This document shows, piece after piece, positions 8,086 to 12,860 of a stretch of 64,000 nt of DNA. The number at the start of each line of letters is the position of its first letter. Position 1 is the stretch's first letter. The translations under genes were made by a program, and so were the position numbers. The DNA comes from CAYWFU01 sp964457585. GTDB lineage: Bacteria > JACRDZ01. Below the pieces are notes generated by a model. The model made no database searches, was not told the origin of the DNA, and was given only the letters and a program-made list of their open reading frames with translations. Where the stretch lies: assembly GCA_964457585.1 (NCBI GenBank), contig CAYWFU010000002.1, forward strand, positions 1-64,000, read 5' to 3'.

Positions 8086-8451
8086 ATGGAAACATTAGTC
8101 GAACGCGACCCACAGCTTAAAACATCCTATATTACAGAGAATTTGCTTAACTATATCATAAGTAAAATTGTTTCCTCCATCCATCCTGAAAAAATTATCC
8201 TTTTTGGCTCTTACGCTAAAGGTCATGCGTTGCCCGATAGCGATCTGGATCTTCTGGTCATTAATGATTCTCCTCAAGGCAATCAAGAGGTTCGCAGAGA
8301 GATAGATCGAATACTTACCGGCAGAAGATTTGGAATTGATGTTATCGTACGCAAACCGTCAGAGGTGGCTGAGAATTTGAAGGACGGAAATCCCTTTTAT
8401 ATATATCATATTTTTAAAGAAGGAAAGATTCTTTATGAAAGAATATCCTAA
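8086..8451 (+). CDS. mntA: MNT-type nucleotidyltransferase antitoxin (MntA-like)
   Basis: The product has 121 residues of the minimal nucleotidyltransferase fold. The signature GSYAKGHALPDSDLDLLVI (about residues 42-60) has the GS and the two Asp residues that bind metal and ATP, and a third acidic position follows in IDVIV. In HEPN/MNT toxin-antitoxin systems this protein adds AMP to the HEPN RNase and silences it. The start follows a weak purine-rich leader. It overlaps the downstream HEPN gene by 17 bases, as usual for the pair. Here the HEPN partner appears damaged, so the MNT may be an orphan. Upstream, 7895-8085 shows no gene or clear signal. Confidence 0.85.
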   Translation: METLVERDPQLKTSYITENLLNYIISKIVSSIHPEKIILFGSYAKGHALPDSDLDLLVINDSPQGNQEVRREIDRILTGRRFGIDVIVRKPSEVAENLKDGNPFYIYHIFKEGKILYERIS

Positions 8452-9205
8452 ACTGCCGAAAAAAACAGTTGAAGAGTGGCTTAAATTCGCCGATGAAAAT
8501 TTTAAGGTTGCCGGGCATGAGCTTGAATATGAGAGTCCAGCTTGTCATACTGTTTGTTTTTTGTGCCAGGGATCGGCAGAAAAGTACTTAAAGGCATATC
8601 TGATATCAAAGGGGTGGGAATTAAAAAAAACCTATGACATTGTAGAGCTTCTGGAATATTGTTCGGATTACGATGAAAATTTTGATCAGCTTATTGGAGA
8701 TGGCCGAATTTTAAATGCTCTGTTTAAGACAAATATTGTTTTGCAAGAACATGTTGTTAACGTGTTGCGTATCATTGACAAATTTAGCCGTGATGGAATT
8801 GAACAAACTAAAAAAGAACTTAAAAAGGAGGAAGTTGATTCGTCTTTGGTTGATAAAGTTATAGAGTTAATTCAATGCAAGACTCTCAAAGAGGCGGAAT
8901 CCATTATGAAGTCTGCGGGAGCAGATATAACCGGGATTGAAGAACTTCAAATGGTGATTAATAATTCTATAGCTCTAGGAATACCGGAGTCCCGAATTGT
9001 TCCTGATTTTTCGATAGCAAGAGGATTAGATTATTACCTAAAGAGGCAAATAAATATGGTGGCATTAGCTCAAATGGTTAGAACGTCAGATTGTGGATCT
9101 GGAGGTTGCGGGTTCAAGGCCCGTATGCCACCCCATAAAAAGGAATTTCTAAACGCAATTGCGGAACGCTGGGTCATAAGACCTAACTATTACCCACAAG
9201 TCTGA
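8435..9205 (+). CDS. Chimeric HEPN domain fused to internal histidyl-tRNA synthetase fragment
   Basis: The frame has 256 residues in three parts. Residues 1 to about 88 are the N-terminal half of a HEPN domain (VEEWLKFADENFKVAGHE, QGSAEKYLKAYL). From GDGRILNALF the wording changes to a bacterial histidyl-tRNA synthetase middle region: VLRIIDKF, GIEQTKKEL and the histidine motif FSIARGLDYY near residue 204. The last 50 residues come from reading through a tRNA-His gene (9058-9135) and beyond. The HEPN part lacks its C-terminal helices where the RNase motif usually lies, and the synthetase part lacks the catalytic N-terminus and the anticodon domain. A deletion joining two genes is the simplest account. 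A functional fusion is possible but less likely. Confidence 0.6.
   Translation: MKEYPKLPKKTVEEWLKFADENFKVAGHELEYESPACHTVCFLCQGSAEKYLKAYLISKGWELKKTYDIVELLEYCSDYDENFDQLIGDGRILNALFKTNIVLQEHVVNVLRIIDKFSRDGIEQTKKELKKEEVDSSLVDKVIELIQCKTLKEAESIMKSAGADITGIEELQMVINNSIALGIPESRIVPDFSIARGLDYYLKRQINMVALAQMVRTSDCGSGGCGFKARMPPHKKEFLNAIAERWVIRPNYYPQV
9058..9135 (+). tRNA. tRNA-His (GTG)
   Basis: A full cloverleaf can be drawn. G-1 at 9058 pairs with C73 at 9132, the identity mark of tRNA-His. The acceptor stem is GTGGCAT (9059-9065) with ATGCCAC (9125-9131). The anticodon loop TTGTGGA holds GTG at 9093-9095, with stem TCAGA/TCTGG. The T arm is GCGGG-TTCAAGG-CCCGT, and CCA is encoded at 9133-9135. The D stem GCTC/GAAC has one C-A mismatch (11-24), the only weak point. 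The gene lies inside the chimeric HEPN-HisRS reading frame, just after the synthetase fragment. Confidence 0.93.
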
Positions 9206-9250
9206 AAATGCTTGTGGGAGTAAGCTTGAAATTTGCAAATATTTCATTGA

Positions 9251-9413
9251 TGATTGAGCATTGAGCATTGACAATTGAGCATTGAGCATTAAACCATCCT
9301 GTTTTTATGTTGGTATTAATAATTTTACATAATTTATTACATTCTTTCATAGTATAATCTATGGAATTATTTTAGCCCTTAATGCTCAATTGTCAATGCT
9401 CAATGCTCAATCG
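9251..9413. repeat. 32-bp inverted repeat built of ATTGAGC/ATTGACA units
   Basis: The left arm (9252-9283) and the right arm (9381-9412) are perfect reverse complements over 32 bases. Each arm is itself a chain of short near-repeats of ATTGAGC and ATTGACA. About 97 bases of AT-rich sequence separate them, with no reading frame of note. It could form a long hairpin or cruciform. It has no spacer structure and is not a CRISPR array. A terminator, a mobile-element remnant or a simple repeat expansion are all possible. Confidence 0.75.
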
Positions 9414-9475
9414 TCAATTTAGTGTCAATGCCATTGACGGGACGGAGCAAAGGGGCTTTCAATCAAGCGGAGAGA

Positions 9476-9528
9476 GTAGCGGGCGAATTACAATTCGCCA
9501 TTTGGTGGGATGGTAATCCCACCGCTAC
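9476..9528. repeat. GTAG-type double hairpin (REP-like)
   Basis: The outer stem GTAGCGG (9476-9482) pairs with CCGCTAC (9522-9528). Inside sit two hairpins, GGCGAATT/AATTCGCC and GGTGGGAT/ATCCCACC, making a compact three-way structure. The GTAG start and GC-rich palindromes are typical of REP sequences handled by RAYT transposases, and a decayed RAYT gene lies in this window at 39210. The stretch is notably richer in G and C than its surroundings. Confidence 0.65.
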
Positions 9529-9564
9529 ATTGCCGGATAGTAGCAATTCTGGGTGAAAAACAGT

Positions 9565-9643
9565 TGTCATTCCCGAATGCTTTTATCGGGAATCCAGCTT
9601 GTTTTAAATACTAGATTCCCGATAAAACAAATCGGGAATGACA
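9565..9643. repeat. Palindromic intergenic repeat (TGTCATTCCCG ends)
   Basis: The ends TGTCATTCCCGA (9565) and TCGGGAATGACA (9632-9643) are reverse complements. Internal parts TTTTATCGGGAATC and GATTCCCGATAAAA pair as well. The whole forms a hairpin of about 79 bases with small internal loops. Sequences of this wording are widespread intergenic repeats in bacterial genomes. No second copy is in this window. Confidence 0.7.
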
Positions 9644-9695
9644 AAAAAACGATATTTTTTTAGGTGAAAATTTCACAAAAAAAAAGGGAATAATA

Positions 9696-9866
9696 TTGCA
9701 ATATAAATTTTTCAAAATCCCAATAAGCTGCGCTGAAGTGGTAGAAAACAATATGAACCAATTTTTACGTTCAAAACGCGTAATCAATACACATAAACAA
9801 TTTGTTAAATGCGGAAACGAATCATATTGGAGTTTTGCTGTTGAGCTTTGGAGAAGTGAAGCTTAA
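9696..9866 (+). CDS. Short ORF resembling the N-terminus of DGR-associated HRDC proteins
   Basis: The 56-codon frame starts at TTG after AAAAGGG and ends at TAA. It contains KFFKIPI at the start, NNMNQFLRSKRVI in the middle and SYWSFAVELW near the end. This order and wording (FF-IP, N-FLR-H-V, FW-F-VE) match the N-terminal module of the short HRDC-domain proteins often found next to diversity-generating retroelement reverse transcriptases. The HRDC part is missing and no reverse transcriptase or template repeat is visible nearby. It is probably a remnant, though a stand-alone short protein is possible. The identification is from memory of the family pattern. Confidence 0.5.
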   Translation: MQYKFFKIPISCAEVVENNMNQFLRSKRVINTHKQFVKCGNESYWSFAVELWRSEA

Positions 9867-9874
9867 AATTTATT

Positions 9875-10225
9875 TTATCCAATTAATGACTCAGCAGGGA
9901 TATTTAAATTTCTGTATAAAGCTTTAATCATTTTTACAGTTAAATGCCTTTTTTTGTTTAAAATTTCTGACACACGATTCATACCTCCTAAATACGGAGC
10001 TAAATCAGATTTTTTTAATCCCATTTGTTCCATCCTAAATTTAATTGCCTCTATTGGATCAGGTGGTAATATTGGATAATAATGTTGTTCATAATGTTCC
10101 ACTAAAATTGATAGAATTTCCAATTCATCTCCTTGAGGTGTATTTTTTTTTGTATCAAATATTTCTTCAATTTTTTTTAAAGCTTTCTCATAATCTTTGT
10201 TATTTTTTATAGGTTTAATATACAT
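9875..10225 (-). CDS. higA: HigA-type antitoxin with helix-turn-helix domain
   Basis: The product has 116 residues. The N-terminal half (YIKPIKNNKDYEKALKKIEE, EILSILVEHYEQ) and the acidic-proline link PILPPDPIEAIKFRMEQ match HigA antitoxins of the COG5499 group. The C-terminal half is an XRE-type helix-turn-helix (LKKSDLAPYLGGMNRVSEIL, LTVKMIKALYRNL). HigA binds and inhibits the mRNA interferase HigB and represses its own operon. The usual toxin gene lies just upstream but only its last codons remain. The ribosome site GGAGG overlaps that remnant's end. The antitoxin is therefore probably an orphan that may act in trans on another HigB. Confidence 0.88.
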   Translation of the reverse strand: MYIKPIKNNKDYEKALKKIEEIFDTKKNTPQGDELEILSILVEHYEQHYYPILPPDPIEAIKFRMEQMGLKKSDLAPYLGGMNRVSEILNKKRHLTVKMIKALYRNLNIPAESLIG

Positions 10226-10227
10226 AG

Positions 10228-10329
10228 TTATACCTCCTCTGCTTTTATTCTATCGTATTCTGTATGAGTTCCAATAAATCTTATAAAAACAATTTTATAG
10301 TCGTAGTTTATTGCTACTACTAATCCTAA
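10228..10329 (-). pseudogene. higB: HigB toxin, C-terminal remnant
   Basis: The minus strand reads LVVAINYDYKIVFIRFIGTH followed by TEYDRIKAEEV and a stop, which is the HigB C-terminus (typically LVVAINY..IVFIRFVGTHAEYDKI). The frame continues upstream without similarity to HigB, so the toxin core has been lost or replaced. The stop lies just before the higA ATG, preserving the normal toxin-antitoxin order. No start codon can be assigned. Confidence 0.72.
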
Positions 10330-10461
10330 AACAAGTAAGGTTTTTTCCGAACCACTTAAAACCCCATCATAACCATAAAAAATTTTTATTTTTTGCTTTT
10401 CATATATTTAAATTCTGTTTTTTGAATATCAATACCATCTAATGAAAGACTCCGATACCAC

Positions 10462-10586
10462 CACAGTTTATTGCATGAGTTTTCTCGCTCATTTCGTCAG
10501 GTTCGAAATAGAGCAAGGCTATTTCTCACCTTCGCACCTTGCTCTCGATGCACAATCCTCACCGAAAAAATCACAATTTATGACCC
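10462..10586 (-). repeat. Palindromic element, family A copy 1 (overlaps dinB 3' end)
   Basis: On the minus strand this stretch shares nearly all of a 95-base segment with the element at 17662-17820, including GGTGAGGATTG.GCATCGAG, GAGCAAGG.GCGAAGGTGAG, AAATAGCCTTGC and CTATTTCGAACCTGA. The core hairpin AGGT-GA-GAAATAG / CTATTTC-GA-ACCT is intact. The right outer arm is not a clean complement, so this copy is partial or decayed. It supplies the final codons and the TAG stop of dinB. Confidence 0.75.
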
Positions 10587-11727
10587 CTCCATGTATAATA
10601 GTAAAATCCCCATATCTATCATTAATTTTATCCATAACTTTAGTAACGATGTCTTTTCTATTATTTTCATCAAACAGTGATAATTGGTTATGATATCTGA
10701 TTAAATTAGAAATACTTACACCCAATAACCGGACAGGTTGTTTTAATTTGATAGTTTTAAGAATATTAACAGCCATAAAATATATGTCTAAATCCTGATT
10801 GATATATTCTTTACAGGTGTTTTGTTTTGAAAAAGTTGTAAAATTCATATATCTTATTGTTAAAGCAATGGTTCTGCCTGAATAGCTGTATTTTCTCATT
10901 CTTCTGCCAACCATATCAGAGAGCTGGAGAATATATTTATGTATGGTATAAATATCAGATATATCCTCCGGCAGAGTAATACTATGTCCAACAGATTTTA
11001 CTTCCTCTTCTTCTTCATAAGATACAACAGGGCTGTCATCAATACCAAGCCCCATATTATGGAGTCTTTCTCCTATTATACCAAATCGCAGTTTCAAGGA
11101 TTTCACTGGATATCTGCCGAGTTCTCCGCATGTTTTAACCCCAAGCAGTTTAAGATAGGAATCAAGTTTTTCTCCAATTCCGCATAAATTTTTAACCGGA
11201 AGATTTTCCAGAAATTTTTGCACTTCATATTTTTTTATCACTACAAGTCCATCAGGTTTTTTTAGATCACTTGCCAGTTTTGCCAGAAGTTTATTTGGCG
11301 CAATGCCTATGGAGCATCTCAATCCAAGTTCGTCTTTTATTTGTTTTTTTATTGCCAGAGCAATATTTTGAGCTCCATTAAATAATGATATGGATTGCGT
11401 AATATCAAGAAAAGCCTCATCTATAGAAAATACTTCTACCAAAGGAGTATAGTTTTTAAGAATACCGATAATTCTGACAGAGGTATCAATATATTTTCGA
11501 TTATTGCCTGCGACAAATATGAGATTGGGACAGAGTTTTTTTGCTTCATATTTTGTCATGCCTGTTTTTACTCCAAAAGCTCTTGCTTCATATGAAGAGG
11601 TAGTGATGACAGTTCTTTTTTGTGAGCCTGTTACCGCGATTGGTTTACCTCTGAGCGCAGGATTGCACACCTGCTCTACAGAAGCAAAAAAAGCATTAAG
11701 ATCCATATGCAATATTATTCTATCCAT
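10519..11727 (-). CDS. dinB: DNA polymerase IV (Y family)
   Basis: This is an error-prone translesion polymerase induced by DNA damage. The product has 402 residues. Catalytic acids are seen at Asp9 (LHMDLNAFFASVEQ) and Asp103/Glu104 (FSIDEAFLDIT), with SSYEARAFGVKTGM for the nucleotide pocket and CSIGIAPNKLLAKLAS. The little-finger domain ends with QLSLF (348-352), a beta-clamp binding motif. The last 22 or so residues (from GVIN) are encoded by a palindromic element of family A, whose GAAATAG supplies the stop. The native C-terminus is therefore altered, but all known functional parts are upstream. The ATG directly abuts the stop of the gene before it in the lexA operon. Confidence 0.94.
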   Translation of the reverse strand: MDRIILHMDLNAFFASVEQVCNPALRGKPIAVTGSQKRTVITTSSYEARAFGVKTGMTKYEAKKLCPNLIFVAGNNRKYIDTSVRIIGILKNYTPLVEVFSIDEAFLDITQSISLFNGAQNIALAIKKQIKDELGLRCSIGIAPNKLLAKLASDLKKPDGLVVIKKYEVQKFLENLPVKNLCGIGEKLDSYLKLLGVKTCGELGRYPVKSLKLRFGIIGERLHNMGLGIDDSPVVSYEEEEEVKSVGHSITLPEDISDIYTIHKYILQLSDMVGRRMRKYSYSGRTIALTIRYMNFTTFSKQNTCKEYINQDLDIYFMAVNILKTIKLKQPVRLLGVSISNLIRYHNQLSLFDENNRKDIVTKVMDKINDRYGDFTIIHGGVINCDFFGEDCASRARCEGEK

Positions 11728-11976
11728 TTATTCAGCCTCAAGAGCAACCAGCTTCCATACTAAATTTGAAGCATTATAAGAGAGCTCATACAGAGCATTC
11801 CCGTCTGTAACAGAAAAAAAGTATATAGTATCTTTGCCTTCTTTACTCATCCATGAATAAGTGACGTCTTTTATATTGTATCGATTTTTATTCCAGATAA
11901 ACCATACTGGTTTAATTTTTTTTATATTGCCAAAAATTGCTCCAACCTGTATGGATTCTTCTATATATGTAATCAT
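11728..11976 (-). CDS. Small SOS-operon protein, DUF6504-like
   Basis: The product has 82 residues: an N-terminal basic part (IGAIF-type start, KKIKPVWFIWNKNRY), a central strand-rich part and FFSVTDGNALYELSY near the end. The wording (W-x-x-R-Y, YF-V-T-G-YEL) resembles DUF6504, a small domain found next to translesion polymerase genes. It overlaps lexA by the ATGA at 11973-11976 and abuts dinB, so the three genes are surely co-transcribed and LexA-regulated. A role alongside DinB in damage tolerance is inferred from position. The family assignment is tentative. Confidence 0.68.
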   Translation of the reverse strand: MITYIEESIQVGAIFGNIKKIKPVWFIWNKNRYNIKDVTYSWMSKEGKDTIYFFSVTDGNALYELSYNASNLVWKLVALEAE

Positions 11977-12587
11977 GATTGCATCTGTCTTATAACTGCC
12001 ACTACTTTCCCTAATATGCGGACTTCATTATTTTTAATAACAATAGGTTTCATAAGATAATTAGCCGGTTCAAGTAAAATATGGTCTTCATTTTTTCTGA
12101 ATCGTTTAACTGTTGCTTCTTCTCCGATAAGCACTGCTGCGATTTCTCCGTTTTCAACCATAGGCTGAGGCTTAATAACAACAAGATCATTATTTTCTAT
12201 ATGAGCTTCTATCATTGAGTTACCATTTACTCTTAAGATAAAGGCGTTTTCCCATTTTATAAAAGTTTCATCAAGCGCAATACTGGACTCAATATTTTCA
12301 ACAGCTAAAATCGGAGCCCCTGCGGCTATTTTACCAAGAATGGGTACCATTCTAATCTGCGATGTTGTATTGGTTTTTTTAATGATTTCAATAGCTCTTG
12401 ATATACCATGCGATCTTCGGATATATTTTTTTCGTTCAAGAATATCAAGAAATTTTTTAGCTGAATTTGGCCCTGCAAGTTTAAGAGCAGAAGATATATT
12501 CCTTACTGATGGAGGATATCCATTTTTTTCTATATACTCTAATAGAAAAGAAAAAACTCTTTCCTGTTTTTTAGTAATTTTTTCCAT
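11973..12587 (-). CDS. lexA: LexA repressor
   Basis: LexA represses SOS genes and cleaves itself when RecA is activated. The product has 204 residues, the standard length. The N-terminal winged helix shows TKKQERVFSFLLEYIEKNGY and PPSVRNISSALKL. The cleavage site Ala89-Gly90 lies in GKIAAGAPI, the catalytic Ser124 in NGNSMIEAHI and Lys161 in EATVKRF. The start codon follows TAAGGAGCG. It heads an operon with the DUF6504-like gene and dinB. A sigma-70 promoter and a palindromic site close to it lie just upstream, which fits self-repression. Confidence 0.96.
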   Translation of the reverse strand: MEKITKKQERVFSFLLEYIEKNGYPPSVRNISSALKLAGPNSAKKFLDILERKKYIRRSHGISRAIEIIKKTNTTSQIRMVPILGKIAAGAPILAVENIESSIALDETFIKWENAFILRVNGNSMIEAHIENNDLVVIKPQPMVENGEIAAVLIGEEATVKRFRKNEDHILLEPANYLMKPIVIKNNEVRILGKVVAVIRQMQS

Positions 12588-12605
12588 GGGCGCTCCTTAA
12601 AAAAG

Positions 12606-12656
12606 GTGTACATATGTTATATTTTATATAATAAGATATTGTTTTAGTTTTGTCAA
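12606..12656 (-). promoter_or_regulatory. lexA promoter and LexA operator
   Basis: Read on the minus strand: TTGACA (12651-12656), a spacer of exactly 17 bases, then TATTAT (12628-12633). Just downstream lies AACATATGTACAC (within 12606-12620). Its core AACATATGT is the centre of the Gram-positive type LexA box (CGAACATATGTTCG form). An operator overlapping the transcription start fits autoregulation of the lexA-dinB operon. The box match is partial on its 3' side. Confidence 0.8.
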
Positions 12657-12726
12657 TGGGTCTTTTGTAAGCGAAGAAATATTTTTTTTCAGCACACCAA
12701 TATTCATTGCATATGGGCAATGGAAT

Positions 12727-12832
12727 TTATCTGGAAGTGCCATGAATTGGCACAAATATAAATAATAAATAATTCCTATCAGAGACAGAAGATACCTCGC
12801 AGCTTGCTGCGAGGTTCTTCATTATCCTTGTT
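12727..12832 (+). repeat. Family B structured repeat, copy 1
   Basis: The order is TTTATCTGGAAGTGCCA, a short hairpin GTGCCATGAATTGGCAC, an AT linker with TAAATAATAAATAATTCC, the conserved TATCAGAGACAGAAGAT, then the hairpin CCTCGCAGC/GCTGCGAGG and TTCTTCATTA. Two other full copies exist (22284-22412 and 32223-32356). The rest of the gap 12588-12860 holds the lexA promoter and AT-rich sequence without a gene. Confidence 0.8.
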
Positions 12833-12860
12833 ATCTTCTCTAAAATTAGTTATTTTAATT

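Noticed and set aside
9247..9417. Tandem ATTGAGC/ATTGACA units as a small CRISPR array
   Set aside because: Units are 7-8 bases with no spacers, and the two blocks are reverse complements of each other.
10442..10693. Plus-strand frames across the dinB 3' end
   Set aside because: They arise from reading a palindromic element and the dinB antisense strand.
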